Position numbers and translations under genes: made by a program. Below the pieces are notes generated by a model, which was not told where the DNA came from, did no database searches, and saw nothing but the letters and a program-made list of their open reading frames with translations. Below are positions 12,658 through 24,911 of a stretch of DNA of 64,000 nucleotides, in pieces. Source of the stretch: Corbicula japonica (Eukaryota; Mollusca; Bivalvia; Venerida; Cyrenidae); NCBI GenBank assembly GCA_038501625.1, contig JAZAYU010000008.1, forward strand, positions 4,774,938 to 4,838,937, written 5' to 3'. Positions within the stretch are counted from its first letter, which is position 1; each line of letters opens with the position of its first letter.

Positions 12658-13008
12658 TATGTATGAGATAAAAAAACAACATATGTTGTCTTACATTTCA
12701 TAATGAAAGAAATGGCATATTTACATACCAGTTGCTTTTTTTTTAAATATTTAGCTGCTTTGATAAGGCTCTGTAGAGATGATTTTGCAACTAATGGGTA
12801 CATTTTAAAAACTGCACTTAAATTTTTATAACAAAGTATGATACAAAAATAATTGATGAATAGTTCGATTTTGACCCGTGAGCTGTGACATTTCGGAAAA
12901 GTCCACTGTTATAATCCTAAATAGGTAAAGTGTGTCAATTTACAGAATTAACATTAAGTTACTTAACTTACATTACATTAAAACCTGTTCAAAGCAGCGG
13001 TTATACAG
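12658..13008. other. No recognisable feature
   Basis: AT-rich, no exon or known repeat. Confidence 0.5.
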
Positions 13009-13085
13009 TCACGACGCAATAGCTCAGTGGGTAAGGATTTGGTCTGTGATGTAAAACTTTGTAAGTTCGAATTCTATAACAGTAA
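13009..13085 (+). repeat. tRNA-derived SINE head
   Basis: A-box-like 'tagctcagtgggtaagga' and B-box-like 'gtaagttcgaattct' at tRNA spacing, followed by a T-rich tract. The arms do not pair into a proper acceptor stem, so this is a SINE or pseudo-tRNA. Confidence 0.6.
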
Positions 13086-14604
13086 CTTTTTTTATTTTTT
13101 GTCTTTCATTTGCTTTTTATAATTTTAATTTTGTTCATGTTCATTCCATTTTATAACAATATATTTTTGTTAAGCAGCTTGCCGTGACCCCTTAAACATC
13201 TGCACCGAAGGGGTGCTGACAACTGTGAATTCTGACGTTTTGTAAAAAATTCTAGTAAATGAAAACTTCATAATATTCTCCTTTTTTTATTTACATAATT
13301 CAAAACCAATTTGTACAATTTTTGGCATTGTCCAAAAACTGTGAGAAAGTGTCACAGGGTGATCTCCCCAGATAGTGACTAGATTCGTACCGCGACAAAA
13401 GCTTTGATCTGTTCAACCTGATTGATGAAAACTTATTCTAAATTTGCACTGTATAATGGCATTTTTTGTCGGTGTCTACATGAATGTATAAAAATAACAT
13501 GAAAAACTCAGTAAAAAATCCCCTTATGGGATTAGAACAAACAACCCTTATGTTATACGATTAAAAATCAGATATGTTACTGTCATGGCCATGAAACCAT
13601 TTGGTACAGAACTGTACAACTTTAACATTATGAGCTATGATGGAAATATCTAACTTCCCTATTTTGTGGAATATTCCAAATATCTATAAATAAAAAAAGT
13701 ACATTCATGGCTCAATGCCTAAAATTGGAGCATACCTATGAACCTTATTGTTAATTAAAAATAAAGCAAGTTAGCTCATGAACTTAAATAAAGGTCCATG
13801 GTTAACTACCCTAAATGAGTGTTTTGTTGATACATATCCTGCCAGTTTTCAATTTATGATCTTGGGCCCTGTACTTGTCAAGGGATATTGCATAATATGA
13901 CAGTAAATCACAGTGATCAATAAATCATCATATTGTCTTCACTTACTCTCTGATTCCATTGATGTAACACATTGCTCAGCATGTATTTCCTGATAATTGA
14001 TAGATCTTCAAGTAACACCTAAGCTATAATGGGCAATTAATGGTTATGGTGAATTAATCAAACAAACTCACCAGCAGAAAACATCTGTGATAAGCCCAAA
14101 CTGTTCACAGTGGTCAGTGGTCATTAGCTGTCATGGGTAAATTGCCCCTGCTGAGAGCTAACAGTACAGCCTAGTTTTGTGACTGTGCAGAAATGCAAAA
14201 ACCATAGCACTCTCTTTACTGAATATTACATCACAATCAGATCAAGGGCTGTGATCAAAGCAATCAAATATCAGGCATCTGCTGCTTTATCAAATCATTA
14301 GAAAGTATGAGCAAAAAAACCAACAAAAACTAGAAAATAACTTGAGAATCAATCAATTATTGTGCAACATAAGCATATAGCTTTAGTTTGCACCTTGAGA
14401 CAGCCTAAGCTTACTTCAAAGGAAGCCAAGAGCACACTATGTCTGTCCTAATACCTAAAGTGTCTGTCCTATCACACAGAGTAATGGTCTTACAAGGTAA
14501 CAGGTGTGAAAGTCTAGGAAAACATTACATGTTAAACAAATTATGATAAACAAACACTTGAAGAGGTATCATAATCTTCTAATGTATTAATCCCTTGTCC
14601 ATTA
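13086..14604. other. Gene-free stretch
   Basis: Only a fragment of the hAT-like MITE right end (atgatcttgggccctg near 13856-13871) stands out. Confidence 0.45.
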
Positions 14605-15114
14605 CAGTTTGTCAACCAGTTCCGGTTATGAACCAGTTCCGGTTAACTTTTATATTTCCTACCTCATGTTAGAAATATTTCAGTACAACGAGCGAAAATA
14701 CTCATTTAGTTGCAATAAATAGCATTTCAACTGAAGATTTACGAACTTAAACCTTTGATTAATTGTTTACTTTCTCTCGAGCGCTGCATCAACAAAGACT
14801 ATTGCAGACGCTCGCGTCCAAAGTTTTTTAACGCGGATTATGTTAAGCGTGACATTCATCGCAAGAAACACACTTTATGGGCCCGACAATGAAAAAGTTG
14901 ATTTGCAATAGTGTGTTATATTAATGCTCCATCATCACAAGCAAGATCGTATGCATAAATATTTTCATTCTGTTTCTGTGACAGTTTTTGAGAAGCATAC
15001 GTTTTAACCAGTTCCGGATCAGTGATTCAGAATTAGTAATTAGTGTGAATTCTAGTTTTTAAATTCAATTTTAAAGGGTAAAATGGGAACGGCTACCACG
15101 GAAAAAGATACTTA

Positions 15115-15240
15115 AAGCTAGAGGATGCAGCTGGTTTACATATTGGTCATGTCTCAAGGTCTTTTGCACCCTACATCTAAGATATCCTAAGCAATGATGG
15201 TATAGTGTTAACGGAAGTTAATGGGTCACCAGTACCTATA
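15115..15240 (+). pseudogene. Decayed coding fragment inside the 3.1 kb element
   Basis: The frame from 15120 reads EDAAGLHIGHVSRSFAPYI then a stop, and further on ILSNDGIVLTEVNGSPV. The GHV-R and 'G..L..VNG' pattern reminds me of short host-like ORFs found in invertebrate repeats, but I cannot name the family firmly. Confidence 0.25.
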
Positions 15241-15895
15241 TAATCACGATGGCTAACTCCACATGAAGAGGGGATGGTGTTGTTCCACCACGTGATTATT
15301 ACATTTCTATCTCATGAAATGATTGATGTAATGTTAATCAGATAAACGTCGTGGTGCAATACCTAAAAACTCTGGAATGGACCTTGGGATGTCATTAGTG
15401 CTTAATTGCTTTTGTTAATACTGTAATAAATAAAAATAAATTATAGCATAAGACTTGGTGTGTTATTATATTTATTTCACATTACTTTCAGAATTATTTT
15501 GCACCCTTAGACAGAAAACGTGTAAAAATGAATTTGGTCTGTCAAAGCTAGTTTGCAGCTATCAAATTGGACACTCAAAATTCACTCTAAGACATGTCTA
15601 CGTTTTAACCAGAATAGATTGAATTAACCGGAACTGGTTTAAACTAGTCTTTAAGTAAATGTAAAATACGTAAAAGTAAATAAATGCGGAGACTAAAATA
15701 AACTAGAACTGCTTTTGGGAAAAGCACATGTCTCCCACAAAGGCATCATCTTTGATGATGCACAGGATAAAACTGGTGAAGTGAATATAAAGATGGCAAT
15801 TTATTTAAAGGGCATACGGAAGTTCTGTGCAATATTAGTCATAAACAATGTCACAAATTTTTGGAGGATCAGGAAAAACATAAGTTTCAATTTCT

Positions 15896-17010
15896 GATGG
15901 GCCATAATCCTGAAGTGCCAGGGTCAATGTGGCTGGTTGTCAAACTTGTTGTCATTAACATTTTGATATATCAGTGAAGATGCACTGAAAAAAGACCATG
16001 AGAGTGAGTGTACAAGGCTATCAAGGCCAATTGTAAATAAATAAATGGGCCATAAGTCTTATGTGCCGGGGTCAAAGCGGCTGTTTTTTTATTACACAGA
16101 TAATTATAGCATTTGGTGAACATCATATAATAAAAATAGCAGAAAATGAGACAAGAACCAAATCATGAGTATGGAACAGATATTGTAAAATGAAAACTTA
16201 AACAGTGTAAGAAATACCTTTATAGCTGCTTAGCACAGTACTTTCTCATAATGCAATGTAGGTAATGTCATGATAGCTATAGTATAGATGAACCAGGTTA
16301 GTGACATGTTTAAAAGGCTAATTTCGGATAAATCAAAGGGCCATAAATCTGATATGCCTGGTGCAAAGTGGCTGGTTTTCGAACTTGGCCAAGATATTAA
16401 GGCCACACACATTATCATAATGTTTATTGAAAATCAGTTGATGAATATTTCAGTTACATAGCAGACAAGGCTTAAACAGCCAATTTTGGATAATTCAAGG
16501 GCCATAAATCTGACATGACTGGGGCAATACGGCTGGTTATCGAACTTGGCCGAGATATTATGGCCACAAACATTTTCATAAAGTATGGTGAAGATCAGAT
16601 GATAACTGTTCAAGTTACAGAGTGGACAAGCTTCAAACAACTTATTTTTGATAATTCAAGGGCCATAATTCTGAGATTCCTTGGGCAATATGGCTGGTTA
16701 TCGAACTTGATCGAGATATTATGGCCACTAACATTTTGATGAAGTTTGGTGATGATCCGATGAAAACTGTTTGACTTAGAGAGCGGACAAGCCTTAAACA
16801 ACTTATTTTTGATAATTCAAGGGCCATAATTCTGAGATTCCTTGGGCAATATGGCTGGTTATCGAACTTGATCGAGATATTATGGCCACTAACATTTTGA
16901 TGAAGTTTGGTGATGATGCGATGAAAACTGTTTGACTTAGAGAGCGGACAAGTGTGACAGACAGACGGACAGACAGACGGACAGACAGGAGCAAATCAAA
17001 ATCAAAATCC
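15896..17010 (-). repeat. Tandem repeat array (period 147-164 bp) with GTCY run
   Basis: About six units, each containing 'agggccataa', 'ggctggtt' and 'gatattatggccac'. It ends in a (gacagacg)n run at 16956-16988. Read on the minus strand this is the order seen in the other hairpin-headed elements: GTCY run, then repeats ending attatggccctt. Confidence 0.8.
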
Positions 17011-17305
17011 GAACAGAAACTCCTGACGATATGCACAACTAGGCTAGGTGACAAACATGCCTGTTAAGTTTCTATGAAATCCCCCAAGCGGTTTTGGAGA
17101 TCAAGCATGGACAAGATTTCAATATGGAAGTTATATAGTAAAGAAAAGGGCCCATAACTCGGCCAAAACTAATCCAAGCGGAAACTCCTGACAATATGCA
17201 CAACTACGCTTGGTGACAAACACTTCTGTGAAGTTTTAATGAAATTCCCCAAGCAGTTTTGGAGAAGAAGCATGGACAAGATTTCTATATAGAAGTTATA
17301 GTAAA

Positions 17306-17360
17306 TTCAGAATGATGCCATTCGGGCTCACTAATGCACCTTTATAGTTTCAAAAATGAC
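17306..17360 (+). pseudogene. Ty3/Gypsy-type reverse transcriptase fragment
   Basis: Frame 1 from 17306 reads FRMMPFGLTNAPL, stop, FQK. This is the conserved MPFGLTNAP-TFQ motif of Gypsy reverse transcriptases, about 18 codons only, with a stop in place. No flanking pol sequence remains. Confidence 0.7.
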
Positions 17361-17506
17361 TAAGGGCCATAATTCTGAGATTCCTTGGGCAATATGGCTG
17401 GTTATCGAACTTGATCGAGATATTATGGCCACTAACATTTTGATGAAGTTTGGTGATGATCCGATGAAAACTGTTTGACTTAGAGAGCGGACAAGTGTGA
17501 CAGACG

Positions 17507-17537
<31 letters not shown>

Positions 17538-17584
17538 AGGAGCAAATCAAAATGTCTCTCACACCACTACGTGGTGGGAGACAT
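17361..17584 (-). mobile_element. Hairpin-headed tandem-repeat element (HINE-like), minus strand
   Basis: On the minus strand it opens with a hairpin (gtctcccaccacgtagtggt then gtgagagac), continues through (GTCT)n, and has one repeat unit identical in type to the array at 16 kb. Confidence 0.7.
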
Positions 17585-17711
17585 AATTCAGCATACTTTA
17601 GGTAAGATATTTTGCTTATAATCAAACAACAAACAAAGTTCTGAATAATGCCTTTAGTATATTTTTTCACAACGAATATATGAATTAACCGGAACTGGTT
17701 GACGAACTGTA

Positions 17712-19419
17712 GTTAAATTGGTCACTAAAAATAAGTCTGTGAATGCTGCCATATTTTCAGCTTAATTTTTTAATCAGAATGATATTTTGAGGATTACAGT
17801 AAAAGCATTTTCATGACTTATTAATTTTTTTTTTGGTTTTCAATTTCCTAAAATAATTCTTCATTTTGTGCAAATTTTTCATTAACAAATCCAGGGAATA
17901 ATCGACTAGTTTTAAAGTGATGTTATTGTTGTTCTTATTTTGCTGCTGTAAATGATGATGACTTGTTCAAGTTTCTGGTCGCACAAATTTAAGATCCAAT
18001 AATTCAACTATAATTAACATGTTAAAATGTCTTTTGTTTTGCATTTTTAAAATCTGGATTTCGCTTGCAAATTTGGCGAACTGGAGAATTGCTATGAAAT
18101 CCAGTAATGTTTTGGTAATAAGATTTGGGAACCCCATGAATACTGTGCTCTTACTTCACCTTGTAACCACTGGTGACTTCATCATCACTATTTTTAACTG
18201 GTTCAGCATTACACAACTCAGTCTCAGCTTCCCCTGTGCTTCAACCTGGACTTAGTACACAAGCTGTTTGTTATTACACCCACAGCTTGATAGGTGCTAC
18301 ACTCTCTTTGAAGTCACTGCAGACAGTGTTAAACTAACACTTAACTAGGTATCATAATCTTCTATGGAATTAATGTTGTAATCCAAATAAGAATACCAAT
18401 CTGCATGCAATCATACTTTAACATTTAGTGTATAATTACCATAAACCATCATTATAACATGTTATACAATTATAACATAATTACATATTGAGGGTTCAGT
18501 GCAAGACTATTGTAACTCCTTCTTTATTGCAATATAGTTACAATAGTCTTGCACTAATCCTGTTAATTTAATTAATTTTTATTATTTATCTGATTATAGT
18601 TTACTTTATTACTAAGGTCATAGCCATTTCTCACTTCATTGCAGTATTAAAATGAACCCAGTAACAGGAGACAGAATAGGACCAAAACTGCAAACATTTC
18701 TTGAAACAATGAGCCAGGATCCAGGTTCCTACTTACCACAATGGGCAAGGCTTCACGTTCCTACTCATCACAATGGGCCAGGCTCCGGATTCCATCTCTT
18801 CACAATAAACCAAGCTCTTTGTTTAGTTTATGAAACAAAAAGCAAGCAAGCCTTCATATTCCATCCATTCACTTAAACAACTACAGTTTTATGTATAAAA
18901 ACACTTTGTTGGCACCATTAATTTTATTGTTGCTTTTAATATTTTATAACAGCGTTGGCATGTATGTTACTTGTCTATTGTTTTGTTGGCTTAATTATAG
19001 GGGGCAAGACTGGAAAAGACTATTCATGGAAAACCTTTTAACTTAATTAAATGAAACTATTCTTCAATAGTTATTATTATCTCTATAATATCTCTGGGTG
19101 GCCAAATTTGCAGGAAGGTATTTAGTAACAGTGATTGACAAACAGCCATTAGCAGGTAGTTGATATAATTGTTGAACCTCTTGAGCCAATATTTATGTAG
19201 TCTCCAGAGCTTTGTAATGCCCATTAGAAGTTAGAACTGACAAACTCTCCTAAGTATCTCTTCTAACAGTGAATTTTGTCTTTGGACCTTATTCTTGGGT
19301 AATAAGGTGTTGCTTTTTATATAAATGATCTAAACTTTTCTAAATAATTATTTGGAAAATTTCTTTCAATATTCCCAAATGTTTTGACCCATTCAAGCAA
19401 AGATAAGGCTTTTACCACA
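17712..19419. other. Gene-free stretch with one hairpin
   Basis: Besides the inverted repeat at 18498-18555, no repeat family or exon is recognised. Confidence 0.45.
18498..18555. repeat. Inverted repeat with perfect 20 bp arms
   Basis: agtgcaagactattgtaact and its exact complement agttacaatagtcttgcact, separated by an 18-base loop. Confidence 0.95.
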
Positions 19420-19572
19420 CTGTATGTGTACACCTATTGTTATTTGACCAGGGTCTACACTTTTGATTCAATGGATTATATCTGACCAAGAAGTGACATC
19501 ATTCTGTGCCATCTTAATCTACATTGGTCATACAGGTAATAAAACCTGTATGTATGGAATAAAGGGTTAAAG
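19420..19572. mobile_element. Nested-palindrome MITE, decayed
   Basis: Traces of quarters (ccagggtctacact; cttaatctacattggtca) and a good right end gtatggaataaagggttaa. Confidence 0.65.
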
Positions 19573-19584
19573 AAAACGATCCTT

Positions 19585-19813
19585 AACCCTTTCCTCCATA
19601 TTTATGCTTTTTTCACATGTGCAACCAGTGTAGATCCAGATCATCTGTGCCGTCTGATCAGGATCTGCACTGGTCGCATTTTGGTCAGAAATAACCTAAT
19701 AAATCAAAAAGCGAACAGTTTAGATACTGATCAGACGGCACAGATGTGCCAGTTGATCTAGATCTAAACTGTTTGTCCTCACAATAAAGGTGTCTCTATG
19801 GAGGAAAGGGTCA
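19585..19813. mobile_element. Nested-palindrome MITE, nearly intact, B-arm first
   Basis: ttaaccctttcctccatatt to tctatggaggaaagggtc. First half aaccagtgtag/ctgcactggtcgc, second half gaacagtttag/ctaaactgttt. The first quarter is short. Confidence 0.9.
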
Positions 19814-21861
19814 AAAAAGGAGTAGTAGCTGTGTCTGTAAGGTCAACTATTAAAACTACTAAATTAAATTATACATGTACAGGTATTAAACATCAAAATC
19901 GAAATCAAATTACTCATGAAAATTTCTGAATTATCATAATTATACAAATATTAAATATTTATTGATTGTAATAAAAGTCTTGAAAGTTTGTCTGGCTGGA
20001 CATCCATAAAACACCCTATACAGGCCTGGTTTACAGGGGCAAAGATAACCCCTGCTTACAGCTGATTTATTAGGTTTTATGGTAAGACCAGACATTAAAT
20101 TATTCACAAACACATACCTTAACCATATTTTATAGCCTCAAGTGACATTTACTGTATTGGGGTACATATTAAACAGGATCAGGTCACTGCCATGTGTGGC
20201 ACTGTGACATTATCAATACCTGCCCTCGTATGACACTCACTGGTCAAACAGTAGAAAGCGATCAACTACCGGGTATTTCTGCAGTTTGTACTATAGACCT
20301 CTAAACATCGTAGTACTAAAATTTACATATTGAAATTTGTATTATGAACAGAAATGTTAAAATAGTAAAACTACTCATTGAGACCATCCTACTATTAAAA
20401 CTACCACTCTTCAACAAAGACTATAGTTTTCTTGAATGAAAATTCAATTATATTGCACAAAGACTATAGTTTTCTTGAATGAAAATTCAATTATATTGCA
20501 TAAAAAATTAAATTTTTTGTTGGGTATTTTATGAAAAATTTGCAAAAAATTATAACTTGTAGACTTTTAAATCAAGAATATGTTATTATGTTAACATATA
20601 ATGAAAAAAAGAAACACTTTTTTTCAGCAGCTCATAGCGGAGAATAAAACAAATAGTCAGAACTTGTTTGTTTCACTGAGAAAGTAATTGGAATGATTTT
20701 ATTTTCTTAAGCAAACATCCAAACAACCCACATTAATAATTATCATATGTATAAAATGTATCATAGTACAATTGCTATTTAACAGAAATAGTATTTTTTC
20801 TGAATTCAATGGGTAATACATTACAAACTGTAGTTGCAAGTATGAGGCTTAAATGCCTACTGGGGAATATTCTGTTATGATTGCAAAGGAACTCACCCTG
20901 TACCAAACATGGCAATTGAGAGGGCAATTCATTAAAGACTGACAATTTAAATCTGTTATCACTGTTGAGATGCTGAAACCATTGTAGAAAGCTGGGATGT
21001 AAATAAGAGCCTTAAGATAGCTTTGTTGGGCAGAAAACAATGGTGTCAGAGTATTTAGGAAATCAAACACAACCAATGTTAGTCTGTAAATAAACCAAAT
21101 CCTCTGTATACATACAGTTATCAAAGAACAATCAACTTATACCTTGACCAAATAGATGCATTATAAATGGTTGTCCATTAGTCTATATTGATAGGCTCTT
21201 TGCTTACTGCTTAGTAGTCAGGAAATATTTACAGATGTGATTCAAGGGAAACATTGCACAAAAGAACAGTAGACAACAGATAAACACTGGGTTTTGCATT
21301 CTTCCCATTGCTTTAATCCTTTGATCTAATTCATTTCTGATTACAATTTATGCCAGTCTTCACTAACCCGAGGTAAGTAAAGATGCACATAAACTATAAT
21401 TGTTTGATAATTCATGTGAACATAAGGTTTTTATTTTTTATTGACTGTACTCCTTTAAGAATGATGATTTGTACATTTAGATCAATGAGGATCCCTAAAA
21501 TTTGGGATCATCTTATTAATAACAGTACAGGTCACAACCAATTCCCTTCATGTTGGAAAAATGGACCTTTATTAATATGCTGATTAAATATTTTGTGTCA
21601 GTAACTTTTGGGTATCAGCACTTTTAGTAAATTTGTTTCACTGCCACGCCATAAACTGGCTTTCAGTGGTCATTGTCAAGTTGCTGATTTGTGATTTAAT
21701 GCTGTTTCAGTGAAGTTCCTTTTAATCCTTTAATGCAAGCCACACTCTTCAATTAAAAATCCTGTAAACTAAGCTGGACTGGATGGATAGAGTATGAAAA
21801 TGAGTACCTGTAATCAAGTGTTGTCTTCATTTAAAGTCTGCAACCAAGCTGAAGTACAGAC
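19814..21861. other. Gene-free stretch with a 43 bp tandem duplication
   Basis: Nothing coding supported. The only structure noted is the duplication at 20415-20500. Confidence 0.45.
20415..20500. repeat. Exact 43 bp tandem duplication
   Basis: Two identical units starting caaagactatagttttcttg. Confidence 0.95.
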
Positions 21862-22103
21862 TTAACCCTTTCCTCCATATACACACCTTTATGGCATGGG
21901 CGAACAGTGTAGATCTAGATCAGCCGGCACATCTGTGCTGTCTGATCAGGATATGCACTGTTTGCTATTTGATTTATTAGGTTATTTCTGACAAAAATGC
22001 AACCAGTGCAGATCCTGATCAGTGATGCACAGATGTGCCAGCTGATCTTGATCTACACTGGGCGCATATGCGTAAAAATGCGTATTATGGAGGAAAGGGT
22101 TAA
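21862..22103. mobile_element. Nested-palindrome MITE, intact
   Basis: TTAA on both sides (21862-21865, 22100-22103), 234 bp between. All four quarters present, A-arm first. Confidence 0.92.
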
Positions 22104-22184
22104 CCAGCTCAATCTAAAGACATTACGATAGATAAATCACTGAACACAACAAATATGAAAGTATAATTTCCAGGCTCTGTTTGA

Positions 22185-22436
22185 TTGACATTGGGCAAAC
22201 AGGGTAGATTCTTATTAGCCAGCACATCTGGACCTGGATATACTGTTCGATTCTTGGTCAGAAATATCCTAATGAATTGAAAAGCTAAGACTGCAGATCC
22301 TGATCAGACTGATATAGATCTTCACTGTTAGCCCATGCAATTGTAAGCTGTATGGTTAGTTTAATACCTCTATTGAATTATTAAAATATACTCCAAACAG
22401 CTGAGTTTGTTTCTTCCTATGGAGTAAATGGTTAAA
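22185..22436. mobile_element. Nested-palindrome MITE interrupted near its right end
   Basis: Quarters are decayed but in order. After 'gcccatgcaattgtaagctg' about 75-85 bp of unrelated AT-rich sequence precede the right terminus ctatggagtaaatggttaa. Confidence 0.7.
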
Positions 22437-22956
22437 GTAAACCAGTTTAGCTTGACATTTTAACATGGATTAATAGACAGATTTGGATTACTGTGTCAGG
22501 CTGTTTGTAATTCTGCTATCAGATTAGTCAGACAAGCCTATTGCATTCTGTTTGACCAATCCTCATAATACAGGCCTGAATATAGGCCTCTATCTTGATC
22601 TCTGTAATTGGGCATTCTCTTATCTTATCACCAGCTACCTGGTACAAACAAATCCCACACTTCTTAATCTTTTGGACTTCTTAAATTGATAGGGCTAATC
22701 CCTTTCATATACATTATGTAAAGGGTTTCATAATGAAGATAATGAAAAAGTTAGGGTCATGAGATTTATGTTTTTACAGAAGACACTAAAGTAAAAGTGT
22801 AGATAGTAGTTATCTGTCAATAATATATAAACAAAAAAGCCATATTAACCTGATAAAATATCATTTTAATACTTTTAATCAGATGGTAAATGCAGCCAAC
22901 TAGCTTATTGGCACTGGTCTATTGCAAACTTATCTGGCACACAGGAACTATGGCTC
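22437..22956. other. No recognisable feature
   Basis: AT-rich; no exon or repeat seen. Confidence 0.5.
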
Positions 22957-23201
22957 TTAACCCTTTCCTCCATAGATACACCTTCATTGTGTGGGCAAAC
23001 AGTTTAGATCCAGATCAGCCGGCACATCCGTGCTGTCTGATCAGGATCTAAACTATTCGCTTTTAGATTCGTTAGGTTATTTCTGACAAAATGCGACCAG
23101 TGCACATCCTGATCAGATGGCATGGATGTGCCAGCTGATCTGGATCCACACTGGTCGCACATAATTATGTAAAAATGCATAAATATGGAGGAAAAGGTTA
23201 A
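22957..23201. mobile_element. Nested-palindrome MITE, intact
   Basis: TTAA at both ends. Arms of the first half share the variant ...cagtttag / ctaaact..., the B half is standard. Confidence 0.92.
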
Positions 23202-24444
23202 CAATGACTACAATGGTCTGGTGTTGCACATTCACTTATTTGTATTTACAAGCTAGCTTCAAAATTACAGCTGAGAAATCATCACATCACTTTTACTTGC
23301 ACTTAAACAAATGAAAAGCTTATTTAATGGTTATGAAAACTTTGAATGGTGACTTGATAGTGCATTGAACCAGCAAATCTGCAACAGGTCCCAAGCCTAG
23401 AATGATTAAAACTCACAAATCAGCAATCTGTAAATGGTTTTAATGGATGCAGCACTTATATGATATAGTATTACTTCTTGTTTGATATATAGCTATATTA
23501 CAGCATACAACATCCTTTAGTTGTACTGATGATATCAAGTCCCCTGCTTAGATAGGATCAGTGTCATTTCTCTGTTACTGCTACCTTTCAATGAATGTCA
23601 TTACAATGACTTACTAGAGTCATAAACAAGTGGGCGAACAAATATTTAATTAGCAGGAAGTTGACCATTGTTAAACTATAACCCCTTAAGGAATAGAAAG
23701 TTTTTGGTACTAACTAGGGATTAACTTCTGTGCACACAAACCATGTCAAGCGAAGTGTTAATGTTTGATTTGACAAAAGGCAGAATGCTCGTAAGGTTAG
23801 ATTTTATCTGTCTAGATTTAAATCAGTTAAAAAGTAATTATTTACAAGTACTGTATTTGCGGCCGCTCCTTTTCCTTTTGACAGACTTCAAACTGCAATA
23901 TAAAGATACTCTTAAACACTTAAAGACAGATAAAGGATTTATAAAGCTGAAGGTTTTACTTTTACATCGACTTCAAAACCACAATTCAACAATGCTCACT
24001 GAAAAGCACTGCGGTTGTAAAGGCAAGCTTACCATTCCTGATCAGCAGAGCTGTAATCGAACATCTAGTAGCAGGCAGTTATAGTTGACACCAAATGGCC
24101 TGTGATGCTGTGATGCTGACGAACAGTTACAGTACGGATGGCATCAGATATGCACTTATGTCGGTCTGAATGTAATATTACCCACTAAAAAAGAAAACAG
24201 TTTATTTCAGACAAAAGCCTACAAGCTAACAACAACCACATTCTGAGGGTCGAAAAAGTGGCCAGTTTGTCCTCATATTCTGCAATAATGCTATATATTT
24301 ACTGGGCAAAATATGAACCAAACCAGCTCTTTAGCATAATCTGATACCCAGCCTTCTACAAAGCACAGAACCTTAATTTTTGATGAGCATTTACTTTTAT
24401 ATATTTTTGTATATTATATTAAACTAACTATTATTATAATAGCA
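23202..24444. other. Gene-free stretch
   Basis: A 113-codon open frame at 23743-24084 has no motif, no splice context and unremarkable composition, so I do not call it. Confidence 0.4.
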
Positions 24445-24612
24445 ATGTGGAGAACAATGGTCTAGGGATAGCATGTTGGAATCCAAATCCAGAAACTATG
24501 GGTTCAAATTCCACCAGGGATGATATATCTGCAGTTTCCTCAATTCACATCCGGCGCAAGTACTGGTTTGCAACCCAAGAAGCAGACGCCGAGCGTGATT
24601 ATAAGTAGGAAT
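24445..24612 (+). repeat. tRNA-derived SINE
   Basis: A-box-like 'tggtctagggatagcatg' and B-box-like 'gggttcaaattcc' about 35 bp apart. Then a body with 'aagtactggtttgcaaccca' and 'gcagacgccgagcgtgatta', phrases I recall from bivalve tRNA-SINEs. Confidence 0.7.
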
Positions 24613-24753
24613 AACTTGTTTTACAATCTATGTAATATAATTAAGTTTAAATTAAAAATTATTATTACAATAACCATGTCAAAAAATGTGTACTTTTTAT
24701 AAAAGAATAAAAAAATCAATTTATAATTTCTGTAACATTCATTATTATGTATG

Positions 24754-24911
24754 GTTAAGTTTATCTACTGAATGGAAGCAGAATGAAACATTGGTTTATC
24801 CCTTTCCTCCATATAGACCCTTTTATGGCACAGGTATAAAAATGCATATATATGGAGTAATGGGATAAGTTTATCTACTGAATGGAAGCAGAATGAGACA
24901 TTGGTTTATCT
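24754..24911. repeat. 45 bp direct repeat bracketing a mini-MITE
   Basis: 'taagtttatctactgaatgg' followed by aagcagaatga(a/g)acattggtttatc occurs at 24754 and 24867, one mismatch, with the MITE derivative between the copies. Confidence 0.85.
24798..24869. mobile_element. Mini nested-palindrome MITE (72 bp)
   Basis: tatccctttcctccatatag directly followed by the right-hand end (ggtataaaaatgcatatata, tggagtaatgggata). All four quarters are deleted. Confidence 0.8.

Larger units (their letters stand above)
14603..17711. mobile_element. 3.1 kb Tc1/mariner-type element (non-autonomous, composite)
   Basis: TA at 14603 and 17710 flank inverted ends CAGTTTGTCAACCAGTTCCG and its complement ending GGTTGACGAACTG. 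TA duplications with CAGT termini are typical of Tc1/mariner/pogo elements. The motif ccggaactggtt recurs inside (about 14636, 15007, 15628). No transposase ORF is intact. The right part is filled by tandem-repeat elements on the minus strand, which look like later insertions. Confidence 0.7.

Noticed and set aside
13009..13085. Functional tRNA gene
   Set aside because: A and B boxes are present but acceptor and anticodon stems do not pair; better read as a SINE head. The same holds for 24445, 30598 and 37661.
16803..17054. Open frames on the minus strand across the 16-17 kb array
   Set aside because: Near-identical peptides from several units of a tandem repeat; no independent gene.
14603..17711. 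Integrated virus
   Set aside because: Only an RT motif scrap of Gypsy type is present; no capsid, envelope or integrase signal, and the termini are of DNA-transposon type.
23743..24084. 113-codon open frame
   Set aside because: No recognisable domain, no splice-site context, composition like the surrounding intergenic DNA.
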